Shown piece after piece: positions 36,645 through 46,055 of a stretch of DNA of 64,000 nucleotides (its first letter is position 1; every line of letters starts with the position of its first letter). The translations under genes were made by a program, and so were the position numbers. This stretch comes from Herbinix sp. Its GTDB lineage: Bacteria; Bacillota; Clostridia; Lachnospirales; Lachnospiraceae. The DNA lies in assembly GCA_029240245.1 (NCBI GenBank), contig JARBTJ010000013.1, positions 1 to 64,000 on the forward strand, read 5' to 3'. The notes under the pieces are model-generated. The model made no database searches. It was not told where the DNA came from and saw only the letters and a program-made list of their open reading frames with translations.

Positions 36645-37352
36645 GTGGATAAATTATATATAGTAATTCCGGCGTATAATGAAGAGGCAAATATTGATGC
36701 GGTGATTAAGGCATGGTATCCGATTGTTGAAAAGATAGGCAAGGAAAGCAGACTGGTTATCATTGATGACGGTAGTAAGGATACCACGTATCAGATTATG
36801 AAAAAACATGCGGAGGTTTTGCCTTTCTTTGAACCGATCACCAAACCGAATGGGGGCCATGGTGCTACGGTTCTTTATGGGTATCAATATGCGATCAAGG
36901 CAGGAGCAGATTATATCTTTCAGACGGATTCTGACGGTCAGACCTTACCCGAGGAATTTTGGCCGTTCTGGAAGCAGAGAGAAGCCTATGATATGGTGAT
37001 TGGCCATAGAAGAGGCAGACAGGACGGCTTTTCCAGGGTATTTGTAACCAAAACCTTAAAATTAGTTTTATGGTTAAGCTTTCATGTTAGTGTTACAGAT
37101 GCCAATACACCGTTTCGACTGATGAAGGCATCTACCTTAAAACAGTATATTAAGCAGATACCGGAGAATTTCAATTTATCCAATGTAATTATATCCGTCA
37201 TCTACGCTAAGAAAAAACTTGCAGTGAAATATATGCCGGTGACATTTCGTCCGAGGCAGGGCGGAGTCAATTCCATCAACATGAAAAAAATTATCCGGAT
37301 TGGGAAGCAGGCCTTCTTGGATTTCAGAAAAATGAATCAATCAATGAAATAG
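36645..37352 (+). CDS. Family 2 glycosyltransferase, no membrane tail
   Basis: A 235-residue GT2 enzyme with YIVIPAYNEEANID, VIIDDGSKDTTY and the metal-binding QTDSDGQ. It lacks the C-terminal helices of the other GT2 protein in the cluster. The start is GTG with AAGGAG eight bases upstream. The last codons and the stop lie inside the first copy of a 28-bp tandem repeat. Confidence 0.9.
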   Translation: MDKLYIVIPAYNEEANIDAVIKAWYPIVEKIGKESRLVIIDDGSKDTTYQIMKKHAEVLPFFEPITKPNGGHGATVLYGYQYAIKAGADYIFQTDSDGQTLPEEFWPFWKQREAYDMVIGHRRGRQDGFSRVFVTKTLKLVLWLSFHVSVTDANTPFRLMKASTLKQYIKQIPENFNLSNVIISVIYAKKKLAVKYMPVTFRPRQGGVNSINMKKIIRIGKQAFLDFRKMNQSMK

Positions 37353-37408
37353 CTAAGCGAATCATAAGTCAATGAAATAGCTAAGCGAATCATAAGTCAA
37401 TGAAATAG
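37341..37408 (+). repeat. 28-bp tandem repeat over a gene end
   Basis: Two full copies (37341-37368, 37369-37396) and 12 bases of a third. The first copy includes the TAG stop of the GT2 gene, and each copy repeats that stop in its own sequence. Confidence 0.88.
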
Positions 37409-37452
37409 GATCCGGAGTAAACGGTAAATTTTATAGGAAATAGGAGTCAGTG

Positions 37453-39753
37453 ATGTGGAAAAAAAGAGTACAGGCCATAATACAGGCTATAACGGCGATT
37501 AGTTTAATAGTTATTGCATATTTACTGCTACGTGGGGATTTTATACCCTTTATCAAGTGGTGGCTGACAATCCTTTGCATTGGAATTGTATTTTTGCCGA
37601 TCACTTCCCATATATTTTCTACCTTCCATGATAAGGGATATTTATTTTCGAAAACAATCGGAATTGCAATCAGTGGATATCTGATGTGGCTTCTGGCTTC
37701 CCTGCATATTCTAAAATTTACCGTAACCTCCTGTATTATTGCGGTGGTAATCGGTTTACTGCTTAATCTTGCTTTTTTGCTGTATCAAATGAGATTACAG
37801 AATGGAAAACAGAAGCTTCAATCTGTTCTTTATGCACTTAAAGGCGATGTTCTTAACGCAGTTGTTACAGAGGAACTGCTTTTCTTAGCAATCTTTATTG
37901 TATTTATTTATATCAAGGGTTTTAAGCCGGAGGTTTACGGTACGGAAAAGTTTATGGACTATGGCTTTATGACTAACATGATGAGAAGTGATTTTATGCC
38001 TCCCCAGGATTTATGGTTTTCAGGGACCAGTATTAATTATTATTATGTGGGACAGTATATGGCAACCTTTTTGACCAAATTATCCTTCGTAAAGGTATCT
38101 TACGGATATAATCTAATGCTGATGATGATTGGAGCGTTTGCCGTTATGCTACCGTTTTCTCTCTGTTATAATTTAATCAGACGCTATCTTTGGGAGAGTG
38201 GTAAGAAATTACAGTTATATCCGGTACTTGCAGGCTTGCTTGGAGGAGCGGCCGTATGTATCGCAGGTAATATGCATTACCCGGTTTTTAAATGGTGGGT
38301 TCCTTCGTTAAAGAAGATGCTGGGAGTAGAACCGGTAGATGAGGGTTATTGGTTTCCGGATGCTACCAGATATATAGGTTATAATCCGGAGACAAACGAT
38401 AAGACAATACATGAATTTCCCTCTTATTCCTTTGTTTTAGGGGATTTGCACGCACATGTCATTAATATTTTATTTGTACTTACAGTATTGGGAATCTTAT
38501 TTGCCTGGCAACAAAGCAGGAAGAAAGCAGATCATCAGCGTATAACGTTATGGAAGGAAATAGTTCAGCCTTCGATAGTTATGATTGGATTTTTCATCGG
38601 ACTCTTTCATATGACAAACTTTTGGGATTTTCCGATTTATTATGTAGTTGCAGGTGCAATTATTCTATTTTCTAATATGGTTGTATATAATTTTAAAAGG
38701 ATATCCTTCTTAATTACAACACTGCAGGGAATATTCATATGGCTATTTTCAGAGGTAGTCTGCCTGCCCTTTACCTTAAATTTTGACCAGATATCTACCT
38801 CGATACAGCTAACGGTTGCCAGAACACCCCTTTATCAACTGATGATATTATGGGGATTGCCCATGCTCATGGTGATAGCTTTTCTTGCTTTTTTAATTGC
38901 CTGCTTTTTACGATATGAAAAAAAGTTAAAAACAACACGTTTGGATAAGAAAAGAGATCCATTGTTCCGATTTATGGATTATTTAAACGATGCAGATTTG
39001 TTTGTTCTTACCATTGGGTTATGTGCAATCGGACTAATTCTGATACCTGAGGTCATATATGTGCAGGATATCTACTCCGGTGATTATAAAAGGGCGAATA
39101 CCATGTTTAAGCTTACCTATCAGGCGTATATCCTGTTTGGTATCAGCATGGGGTATCTGTTTGTTCGACTGATACGTTTTGGAGAAACCATCTGGCAGCG
39201 TATTTATGCTCTGATCGGACTGATCTTTTTCTCATTTACCTTGTGCTATGCAGGGACAGCAGTAAAGTCCTGGTTTGGCGATATTTTTGACCGGACGAGG
39301 TATGAAGGAATTGATGCAACCGCATTTATGGAAAAAACCATGCCGGAGGATTATCTGGCCATCAAATGGCTGAATGAGAATGTATCCGGTTTACCGGTTA
39401 CTTTGGAGGCTAATGGGGACAGCTATACGGATTATGAGCGAATCTCGGTAATGACAGGGCTTCCAACTCTGCTTGGCTGGCGGACTCATGAGTGGCTTTG
39501 GAAGGGTGATCCTTCATTACTCGATGTAAGAGCAGCGGACATTCAAACGATTTATACCTCGGACGATACAGACCAGGTAAAAAGTTTGATTGAACAATAT
39601 AAGATTCAATATATTTACGTAGGAAAACTGGAACAGGAAAAGTTTGTCACAGTGAATCACGAACTGATAAAAGAACTGGGGGAAGTTGTTTACGAGGATC
39701 TGCGAACTGGAGATAAAACCTACGAAACGTATATTGTACGAATTTCAAATTAG
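37453..39753 (+). CDS. DUF2298 multi-pass membrane protein
   Basis: A 766-residue protein with about 13 hydrophobic segments. MDYGFMTNMMRSDFMPPQDLWFSGTSINYYYVGQYM and FPSYSFVLGDLHAHVIN are the DUF2298 family blocks, and DLHAH supplies conserved acidic and His residues on the outer face. Members are thought to be GT-C-type glycosyltransferases, though activity is largely unproven. ATG 37453 has AGGAG six bases upstream. It closes the glycan cluster before the L,D-transpeptidase. Confidence 0.85.
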   Translation: MWKKRVQAIIQAITAISLIVIAYLLLRGDFIPFIKWWLTILCIGIVFLPITSHIFSTFHDKGYLFSKTIGIAISGYLMWLLASLHILKFTVTSCIIAVVIGLLLNLAFLLYQMRLQNGKQKLQSVLYALKGDVLNAVVTEELLFLAIFIVFIYIKGFKPEVYGTEKFMDYGFMTNMMRSDFMPPQDLWFSGTSINYYYVGQYMATFLTKLSFVKVSYGYNLMLMMIGAFAVMLPFSLCYNLIRRYLWESGKKLQLYPVLAGLLGGAAVCIAGNMHYPVFKWWVPSLKKMLGVEPVDEGYWFPDATRYIGYNPETNDKTIHEFPSYSFVLGDLHAHVINILFVLTVLGILFAWQQSRKKADHQRITLWKEIVQPSIVMIGFFIGLFHMTNFWDFPIYYVVAGAIILFSNMVVYNFKRISFLITTLQGIFIWLFSEVVCLPFTLNFDQISTSIQLTVARTPLYQLMILWGLPMLMVIAFLAFLIACFLRYEKKLKTTRLDKKRDPLFRFMDYLNDADLFVLTIGLCAIGLILIPEVIYVQDIYSGDYKRANTMFKLTYQAYILFGISMGYLFVRLIRFGETIWQRIYALIGLIFFSFTLCYAGTAVKSWFGDIFDRTRYEGIDATAFMEKTMPEDYLAIKWLNENVSGLPVTLEANGDSYTDYERISVMTGLPTLLGWRTHEWLWKGDPSLLDVRAADIQTIYTSDDTDQVKSLIEQYKIQYIYVGKLEQEKFVTVNHELIKELGEVVYEDLRTGDKTYETYIVRISN

Positions 39754-39921
39754 GTGAATATACTAAATTATAAATGATATAGCCAATTGGGCAGTCTCCT
39801 GTCTAGTGGGTTATCATACGTAAAGTCACCGGCGGTTGCGATATATTACTCTAATAAGCATCTTGGGTTCATAATGCAGACGGCAACATTCAGCAAAATG
39901 TAAGAAATAAGGGGTGTAGGT

Positions 39922-41241
39922 ATGGAAAAAGATATCAAAAGAAGAGCTAATTTACCATGTTTTGCAATAATCATTTTTGTGCTGCTGATACACATGTTGA
40001 TCAGTGCACAAAAGGTTTCTGCTGAAGTACAAAGCGATAATCCTTATCTGATTAAAGTAAATAGGATATTTAATACGATAACTGTTTATGAGAAGGATGA
40101 AAACGGACAATATAAGATACCAATCAAAGCGATGGTGTGTTCCGTAGGGGAAGAGGGAACACAGACGAAGCTGGGTACCTTTCAAACGAAAGCGAAATAC
40201 CGTTGGAAAGAGCTGATGGGAAAGGTTTATGGTCAATATTCCACCCGTATTGTCGGAGGTATATTATTTCATTCCGTATATTATTATCAAAATGGGAATC
40301 CAGCTACACTTGCTACGAAGGAATACAATAAACTTGGCTCCGCGGCTTCGCACGGCTGTATCCGGTTAACGGTAGAAGATGCAAAATGGATATATGATAA
40401 CTGTCCGGTAGGAACAACAGTTATCGTGTATGATGACAAAAAAAGTGCCGGACCTCTTGGGAAACCGGAAACAATCAAGATTCCGACTTCTGTACGTTGG
40501 GACCCAACCGATCCCAGTAATAAAAATCCGTATGCTGCTAAGAAGCCTTACATTACGGGAGTTAAGAACCGCACAATTTCCTGGGGTGCTACCGTTGATT
40601 TAATCAAAGGTGTAACAGCTAAATCAACCGTAGGTCTCGATATCACCCCGAAAATAGCGATAGAGGGAGAGGTAAATCCTTATGTAGCGGGGGACTATAA
40701 AATCAATTATTCTGTCATTGATGTCATGGGAAGAACCGGAACTAAGACAATTACCGTAACCGTTCGTAGAAGCAAAGCAGCTCCTTTTTTTGAAGGAATC
40801 AATGACAGGGTACTTACAGAAGGAACTGTGGTGGATGAGGCGTTAGCGCTGGAAGGTGTCAAGGCATTTTGCTCCGACATTGAGTTGAAGCAATCCGATA
40901 TTAAGGTCGATATTCAAAGCGAGAACGAAACACAGTATTTTGTTACTTATTCGATAGACATTGGAAAGAATGTAATTACAACAGAAACTGTAACCTTCCA
41001 ATACGACAAAGAGGCACCGGTGATTACCGGAGTATCCGACAGGATTTTAAATCCGGATGAAATACCGGATGAGACTATGGCTTTAATCGATGTAACCGTA
41101 TCGGATAACCTGACTATCATGGAACCAGGAGATATTACAGTAGAAATTATTACTAATCCGGATGGAAGTTATCAGGTAACCTATACGGCAGTAGATGATA
41201 TGGGAAATGAAGCGAGTACAAGTGCCCTGTTTCATTATTGA
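39922..41241 (+). CDS. L,D-transpeptidase with C-terminal Ig-like repeats
   Basis: A 439-residue exported enzyme. A signal or anchor segment (FAIIIFVLLIHMLIS) leads, then a YkuD catalytic domain of about 130 residues with SHGCIRLTVEDA, where His144 and Cys146 lie in the active site. Three Ig-like (DUF5011-type) repeats follow (YITGVKNRTISWGATVDL, FFEGINDRVLTEGTVVD, VITGVSDRILNPDEIPD). Such enzymes cross-link peptidoglycan or attach surface polymers. The position right after a surface-glycan cluster suggests a wall-linked role, by inference only. Confidence 0.9.
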   Translation: MEKDIKRRANLPCFAIIIFVLLIHMLISAQKVSAEVQSDNPYLIKVNRIFNTITVYEKDENGQYKIPIKAMVCSVGEEGTQTKLGTFQTKAKYRWKELMGKVYGQYSTRIVGGILFHSVYYYQNGNPATLATKEYNKLGSAASHGCIRLTVEDAKWIYDNCPVGTTVIVYDDKKSAGPLGKPETIKIPTSVRWDPTDPSNKNPYAAKKPYITGVKNRTISWGATVDLIKGVTAKSTVGLDITPKIAIEGEVNPYVAGDYKINYSVIDVMGRTGTKTITVTVRRSKAAPFFEGINDRVLTEGTVVDEALALEGVKAFCSDIELKQSDIKVDIQSENETQYFVTYSIDIGKNVITTETVTFQYDKEAPVITGVSDRILNPDEIPDETMALIDVTVSDNLTIMEPGDITVEIITNPDGSYQVTYTAVDDMGNEASTSALFHY

Positions 41242-41307
41242 CAACTGGAAATAATTGCATTACTATAGAAATGTGTATAATTTTGGGGAGTAAGGGGATA
41301 GATACAT

Positions 41308-41841
41308 ATGATTATAGTGAAAGAGCGGGTAAAAGCGCTTAATTTGTCTACGCTTTTTAGCTGGTTTATTATTTACAGTTATATCGGCTGGTTATACGAA
41401 ACGATGTATTGTTCCTTTACATCGGGGAAATTTGTAAATCGAGGATTCTTGTATGGCCCGGTTTGCCCGATTTATGGGGCAAGCATCCTGTTGATGATAC
41501 TATTGACCGGAAGATGCAGAAATGCTATGTCGCTTTTCCTATCCTGTGCTCTCATTGCCTCAGTACTCGAATATGTTGCCTCCATTGGAATGGAGCTCGT
41601 GTATGGCAGGCGCTGGTGGGATTATTCCGATAAGTTTTTAAACATCAACGGTCGTATTTGTCTGGGTGCTGCTGTTTTATTCGGCGTATGTGGCGTAGTG
41701 ATTGTACGCTATTTACATCCGTTAATCATACGATATATGGAACATAATTTTACCACCAATATGATACGAAAAATCAATGTATGCTTATTAGCACTTTTTA
41801 TATTTGATAATCTCGTATCCATTCAGATGAGTTTAATATGA
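41308..41841 (+). CDS. PF06541-type membrane protein (putative ABC permease CmpB-like)
   Basis: A 177-residue protein with about five hydrophobic segments. The signature runs YIGWLYETMYCSFTSGKFVNRGFL, YGPVCPIYG, and WWDYSDKFLNINGRICL. The family is annotated as an ABC permease but its role is unproven. The N-terminal part of the large gene at 60540 has the same domain (FVNRGFL, NGPIIPIYG, NIKGRICLW), so two versions exist in the window. Confidence 0.85.
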   Translation: MIIVKERVKALNLSTLFSWFIIYSYIGWLYETMYCSFTSGKFVNRGFLYGPVCPIYGASILLMILLTGRCRNAMSLFLSCALIASVLEYVASIGMELVYGRRWWDYSDKFLNINGRICLGAAVLFGVCGVVIVRYLHPLIIRYMEHNFTTNMIRKINVCLLALFIFDNLVSIQMSLI

Positions 41842-41881
41842 GGATGAATTTCAATTATTAGTTAGTCATACTGTAATAATC

Positions 41882-41915
41882 GGCAGGTAAAAGCATACTT
41901 TACCTGCCATTTTTT
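41882..41915 (+). terminator. Terminator after the PF06541 gene
   Basis: GGCAGGTAAA (41882-41891) pairs with TTTACCTGCC (41899-41908), followed by A and six Ts. Confidence 0.9.
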
Positions 41916-41935
41916 AACAAAAACAGTTTTTTTAG

Positions 41936-41964
41936 TTTTCAATCAAGCTGTTTTATGTTATACT
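41936..41964 (+). promoter_or_regulatory. Citrate synthase promoter
   Basis: TTTTCA (41936-41941), 17 nt, TATACT (41959-41964). Confidence 0.5.
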
Positions 41965-41998
41965 ATTAACATTCTAGGTATAAGAAAGGAGTATGACA

Positions 41999-43366
41999 AT
42001 GAGCAAATATTCAGAAATTACCACGGAACTAAAAGATTTAGCAGAGTTGTGTAAAAAAAATACTACAATTAATCCGGAGTTATATGCAAAATATGATGTA
42101 AAACGTGGCTTAAGGGATATCAGCGGAAAAGGTGTTTTGACCGGTCTTACGGAAATATGTGAAATACTTTCCTATACACTTGTTGATAACGATTATGTTC
42201 CCTGTGAGGGAAAACTTTACTATCGAGGAATCGATGTGGAAGATATTATTCAAGGTTTTATCAATGATAAACGTTTTGGTTTTGAAGAAGTGTCCTATTT
42301 ATTGCTTTTCGGTGAATTGCCGACAAAAGAAAAATTAGATGAATTTACGAAATTATTAGAAAAATATCGAGAATTACCGCCGAGTTTCGTACGTGATATT
42401 ATAATGAAAGCTCCCAGTAAGGATATGATGAATACTTTGGCGAGAAGTGTTCTTACTTTGTATTCTTATGATGAGAAAGCAGATGACATCAGTATGGAGA
42501 ATGTTCTTCGCCAGAGCTTATTATTAATTTCGGTATTTCCATTATTATCCGTTTACGGTTATCAGGCTTACGGACATTACTATTATGGACAGAGTCTTGT
42601 AATTCATCCCCCGAAGGAAGGGCTTTCCACGGCAGAGAATATTTTGTATATGTTGAGACCAAATAAAAAATATACTGAATTGGAAGCAAAAATTCTTGAT
42701 ATAGCGCTGGTACTACATGCAGAGCATGGAGGCGGTAACAATTCCACTTTTACTACCCATGTTGTAACCTCTTCCGGAACGGATACTTATTCGGCAATCG
42801 CTGCAAGTTTAGGCTCCTTGAAAGGACCGAAACACGGTGGTGCAAATATCAAAGTAATGCAGATGTTTGATGATATGAAGAAGAATATCAAGGATTGGGA
42901 GGATGAAGAAGAGGTAAGCAATTATCTTTCTGATCTTTTAAATAAGAAAGCTTTTGACCGTGCGGGGCTTATCTATGGTATGGGTCATGCGGTATATTCG
43001 ATCTCCGACCCAAGAGCAAATGTTTTCAAACAGTATGTTAAGAGCTTGTCCGTTGAAAAAGGACTTGATAAAGAATTTTCTTTATATGAAAAGGTTGAAC
43101 GACTTGCTCCGGAAATCATCGCAAGAGAAAGAAAAATTTATAAAGGCGTAAGTGCCAATGTGGATTTTTACAGTGGTTTTGTGTATCATATGCTTGATCT
43201 TCCAATGGAATTATATACACCAATCTTTGCTATAGCCAGAATAACCGGCTGGTGTGCACATCGCCTGGAGGAGATAAATAATGCGGGTAAAATCATACGT
43301 CCAGCTTATAAGAGCGTAGCTAAAATAAAAAAATATGTTGATTTAGACGACCGGAACGATTCTTAA
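41999..43366 (+). CDS. gltA: Citrate synthase
   Basis: It condenses acetyl-CoA and oxaloacetate to citrate; in fermenters it supplies 2-oxoglutarate for glutamate. Conserved pieces are YYRGIDVEDI, HAEHGGGNNSTFTTH (His240 and His243), GPKHGGANIKVMQM, and GMGHAVYSISDPRA. Asp in NVDFYSGF completes the catalytic set. An N-terminal extension of about 40 residues before the domain is usual for clostridial members. ATG 41999 is preferred over 41993 because AAGGAG sits at 41986-41991. Confidence 0.95.
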   Translation: MSKYSEITTELKDLAELCKKNTTINPELYAKYDVKRGLRDISGKGVLTGLTEICEILSYTLVDNDYVPCEGKLYYRGIDVEDIIQGFINDKRFGFEEVSYLLLFGELPTKEKLDEFTKLLEKYRELPPSFVRDIIMKAPSKDMMNTLARSVLTLYSYDEKADDISMENVLRQSLLLISVFPLLSVYGYQAYGHYYYGQSLVIHPPKEGLSTAENILYMLRPNKKYTELEAKILDIALVLHAEHGGGNNSTFTTHVVTSSGTDTYSAIAASLGSLKGPKHGGANIKVMQMFDDMKKNIKDWEDEEEVSNYLSDLLNKKAFDRAGLIYGMGHAVYSISDPRANVFKQYVKSLSVEKGLDKEFSLYEKVERLAPEIIARERKIYKGVSANVDFYSGFVYHMLDLPMELYTPIFAIARITGWCAHRLEEINNAGKIIRPAYKSVAKIKKYVDLDDRNDS

Positions 43367-43380
43367 TCAAATAATTATGT

Positions 43381-43496
43381 TTAAAGTGTTAAAAGGTGCT
43401 ACGCACTTTTCATGCCACAATATACTGATATGGAAGCAAGCTTGCATATCAATATATTGTAGCACGAAAGCACCGAAGGTGCTTTTGACACTTTAA
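43381..43496 (+). repeat. Palindromic repeat family D, copy 1
   Basis: A 116-bp element that folds as a three-arm cloverleaf. The outer stem joins 43381-43395 and 43482-43496 (14 of 15 paired). One arm is GTGC/GCAC at 43396-43406, one is AGCACC-gaa-GGTGCT at 43469-43483, and a long central arm spans 43417-43460 around GCAAGCTTGC. The AGCACCGAAGGTGCT block is shared exactly with 52568-52582. It lies just after the citrate synthase stop and may also help stop transcription. Confidence 0.82.
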
Positions 43497-43559
43497 CCAA
43501 TGATGGAACTTATGCTGCTCAATAATGTTATTTTACTTGTTAAATTAAATTATTAAATG

Positions 43560-43604
43560 TTAATCAGAGGGTAGATCTTTTTATACTATACATCCTCTGA
43601 TTAA
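43560..43604 (+). other. Perfect 11-bp inverted repeat
   Basis: TTAATCAGAGG (43560-43570) and CCTCTGATTAA (43594-43604) are exact complements with a 23-nt loop containing several Ts. It could be a hairpin of an unknown short transcript; the rest of 43497-43870 shows no gene. Confidence 0.5.
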
Positions 43605-43735
43605 TTTATATTATTCAAAGTTGAATTTATTAAGAGATTTCATAAAAAAATAGCCAGGAAGCTACATTTTTTGTTATATCCAAACATTTCTAAATAAAAT
43701 ACATAAAATTCTAGTGTATTTCGACTTTTAATGCG

Positions 43736-43742
43736 CATACTA
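43736..43742 (+). promoter_or_regulatory. Possible sigma-G -10 element for the SASP gene
   Basis: CATACTA matches the forespore sigma-G -10 consensus and lies 129 nt before the SASP start. An AGTGTA sits 17 nt upstream but matches the -35 consensus poorly. Confidence 0.3.
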
Positions 43743-43870
43743 TTCTCGTAACATCTTAATAAATTAATTGAAACATGATTTATTAAGTAAGTAAACAACA
43801 ACAAACATTATTTTGAAAAGCTGATTATGAAATCAGGTGTTTAATCAAAATAAAAAATGGAGGAGTTTAT

Positions 43871-44071
43871 ATGTCAAGAAGAAACAGATCAGAGGTTCCG
43901 GAAGCGCAGGAAGCATTAAACAGATTTAAGTATGAGGTAGCAAATGAAATCGGAGTTCCATTGAAAAATGGTTATAATGGTGACTTAACTTCGAAACAGA
44001 ACGGTTCTGTAGGTGGCTACATGGTGAAAAAAATGATCCAGGAACAAGAAAAAAGAATGTCAGGTCAATAA
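43871..44071 (+). CDS. Small acid-soluble spore protein, alpha/beta type
   Basis: A 66-residue DNA-coating spore protein. It contains the family blocks EALNRFKYEVANEIGVPL, where the GPR protease normally cleaves, and GGYMVKKMIQEQEK. It protects spore DNA from UV and heat. TGGAGGAG precedes the ATG. It is isolated, with a strong terminator, as expected for a forespore gene. Confidence 0.95.
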   Translation: MSRRNRSEVPEAQEALNRFKYEVANEIGVPLKNGYNGDLTSKQNGSVGGYMVKKMIQEQEKRMSGQ

Positions 44072-44090
44072 TTTATATTTTTTATATTAT

Positions 44091-44123
44091 GGAACTGTTG
44101 CAATATGCAACAGTTCCATTTTT
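44091..44123 (+). terminator. SASP gene terminator
   Basis: A perfect 12-bp stem, 44091-44102 with 44106-44117, a three-base loop, then A and five Ts. Confidence 0.9.
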
Positions 44124-44223
44124 AATGGTGTGCACGGTGGGCAAACGTTTATAAAATATTGCGAAATCGTGAAAATGATAATATTATTTACGTTATAAAT
44201 TACATGATGACGCAAAAAATCTA

Positions 44224-44252
44224 TTGAAATCTTTTACTGGATAGGATAAACT
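44224..44252 (+). promoter_or_regulatory. Promoter of rsmD-coaD
   Basis: TTGAAA (44224-44229), 17 nt, TAAACT (44247-44252), about 70 nt before rsmD. Confidence 0.6.
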
Positions 44253-44322
44253 AACTATAGACAAGTCATGGAATGTTCATAATACTATAAGTGTAGTAAT
44301 ATGTATCAAGTGGAGAAAAAGT

Positions 44323-44877
44323 ATGAGAGTGATAGCGGGTAAAGCCAGACGATTACAGCTAAGAACACCGGAAGGCTTTGAAACCAGACCAACTACTGAT
44401 AAAACGAAAGAAACTTTATTTAATATACTCAATCCATACTTAGCAGATTCGGATTTTTTGGATTTGTTTTCCGGAAGTGGTGCCATTGGAATTGAAGCAA
44501 TATCAAGAGGTGCAAAATATGCTGCCTTTGTTGAAAATGGGAAAGCTGCTTATGAATGTATCCAAGCTAACTTGAAGACAACAAGGTTGGAAGAACAAGC
44601 GGAGATACTTTGCTTAAACGTGATGGATGCCATAAAAGCATTGGAAATAAAGGGAAAAGTCTTTGATGTTGTTTTTATGGATCCGCCTTATAATTGTATG
44701 CTTGAGAAGGATGTATTGCTGGCATTGCAGGATTCCAACATTATTTACTGTGATACAATTATAATTATAGAAGCATCGTTAAAAACGGATTTTGAATATC
44801 TTGAGAATACAAAGTTCCGTATTTATAAGAAGAAAGAATATAAAACTAATCAACATGTATTTATTGAATTTAAATAG
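44323..44877 (+). CDS. rsmD: 16S rRNA (guanine966-N2)-methyltransferase
   Basis: This 184-residue enzyme methylates G966 of 16S rRNA. It starts [13 protein letters not shown], has the SAM-binding [14 protein letters not shown] and the catalytic DPPYN. GTGGAG lies upstream. coaD follows 34 bases after the stop, the rsmD-coaD order found across Firmicutes. Confidence 0.95.
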   Translation: MRVIAGKARRLQLRTPEGFETRPTTDKTKETLFNILNPYLADSDFLDLFSGSGAIGIEAISRGAKYAAFVENGKAAYECIQANLKTTRLEEQAEILCLNVMDAIKALEIKGKVFDVVFMDPPYNCMLEKDVLLALQDSNIIYCDTIIIIEASLKTDFEYLENTKFRIYKKKEYKTNQHVFIEFK

Positions 44878-44911
44878 AGTATTCAATAAAGGGTATAAGG
44901 GAGAGAATTAC

Positions 44912-45412
44912 ATGAAAATAGGCATTTATCCCGGCAGCTTTGATCCGATAACCCTTGGACATTTAGATATTATAATGCGTGCCTCCGGCTTAGTAGACAA
45001 GCTAATTATCGGCGTTTTAAAAAATAATACAAAGAAGCCATTGTTTACAGCAGATGAACGTGTAGAACTGATTAAACGGGTAATTAAAGATAAACCGAAC
45101 ACAGATCACATTACAGTAGAGTCGTTTGACGGTTTGTTGGTGGATTTTGCAAAACAAAGAGATGCACAGATTATTGTCAGGGGACTGCGTGCAGTTACCG
45201 ATTTTGAATATGAACTTCAGATAGCACAAACCAATCATAAAATAAATACTATGATAGATACTGTGTTTTTTACCACCAGCGTTGAATTTTCTTATCTAAG
45301 CTCCAGCGTTGTAAAGGAAATAGCAGCTTTTGGCGGTGATATTAAACAGTTTGTGCCGGAAAGTATAATACAGTCTGTTTACGATAAATTTAATTCGATA
45401 AGGAGTGTCTGA
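44912..45412 (+). CDS. coaD: Phosphopantetheine adenylyltransferase
   Basis: CoaD makes dephospho-CoA from 4'-phosphopantetheine and [19 protein letters not shown] carries the nucleotidyltransferase (T/H)xGH motif, and [18 protein letters not shown] is the later conserved block. 166 residues is the usual length. ATG 44912 has AAGGGAG upstream; the longer frame overlaps rsmD and is not credible. Confidence 0.96.
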   Translation: MKIGIYPGSFDPITLGHLDIIMRASGLVDKLIIGVLKNNTKKPLFTADERVELIKRVIKDKPNTDHITVESFDGLLVDFAKQRDAQIIVRGLRAVTDFEYELQIAQTNHKINTMIDTVFFTTSVEFSYLSSSVVKEIAAFGGDIKQFVPESIIQSVYDKFNSIRSV

Positions 45413-45416
45413 AAAA

Positions 45417-46055
45417 ATGGGAGCAAGCAGAATTGAGCAATTAATTGAGGATATTTATGAATTTGTTGAAAGTTGCAGAATGCAGCCACTGTCAAGCACT
45501 AAGGTAATCGTTCCAAAGGACGAATTGTATGATTTGCTTGATGAACTTAGACTTCGGACACCGGATGAAATCAAACGCTATCAGAAAATCATATCCAATC
45601 GAGATGCGATTTTAGCTGATGCGGAAGAAAAATCGGAAGCGATTTTAGCGCAAACCAGAGAAAAGGCAAAAGATCTTTTGAATGAGCATGAAATCATGCA
45701 ACAGGCTTATTATCAAGCGAATGAAATGATCATGCAGGCATCGGAGGAAGCGGACAGAATGCGCAAATCTGCCCAGGAGGAAGCAGATCAGATAAGAACC
45801 GGTGCACTTATGTACTCCAATGATGTCCTTACCGAGGTTCAACGGGTGATTGCAGGTGCTTATGAAACTGCTGCCTCTAAGTATGATGGTTTTATCAATA
45901 CCTTAAAAGTAAACTTAGATACCGTTAACAATAATAAAAGAGAACTTTATGAACAGTTATATCCTCAGGAAAACACACAAAAATCTCAGGAAGACGAATT
46001 TAATGACGGAGATTTTAATTTTGATGAGAATACCTTTTACGAGGATGTCAGGTAA
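45417..46055 (+). CDS. Coiled-coil, DivIVA/ATPase-subunit-H-like protein
   Basis: A 212-residue protein. The first 60 residues (MGASRIEQLIEDIYEFVESC, then VPKDELYDLLDELRLRTPDEIKRYQKI) precede a long charged coiled coil rich in AEE and EADRMRKSAQEEAD, with an acidic tail. The pattern recalls DivIVA-like and V-ATPase subunit H-like proteins; the function is unknown. It sits five bases after coaD. Its final eight bases overlap the end of the convergent ylbJ gene. Confidence 0.75.
   Translation: MGASRIEQLIEDIYEFVESCRMQPLSSTKVIVPKDELYDLLDELRLRTPDEIKRYQKIISNRDAILADAEEKSEAILAQTREKAKDLLNEHEIMQQAYYQANEMIMQASEEADRMRKSAQEEADQIRTGALMYSNDVLTEVQRVIAGAYETAASKYDGFINTLKVNLDTVNNNKRELYEQLYPQENTQKSQEDEFNDGDFNFDENTFYEDVR

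Noticed and set aside
39754-39921. Possible riboswitch (c-di-GMP type) before the L,D-transpeptidase
   Set aside because: The AAAGTCACCGGCGG stretch recalls part of the GEMM motif, but the GAAA tetraloop and receptor and the rest of the consensus are missing.
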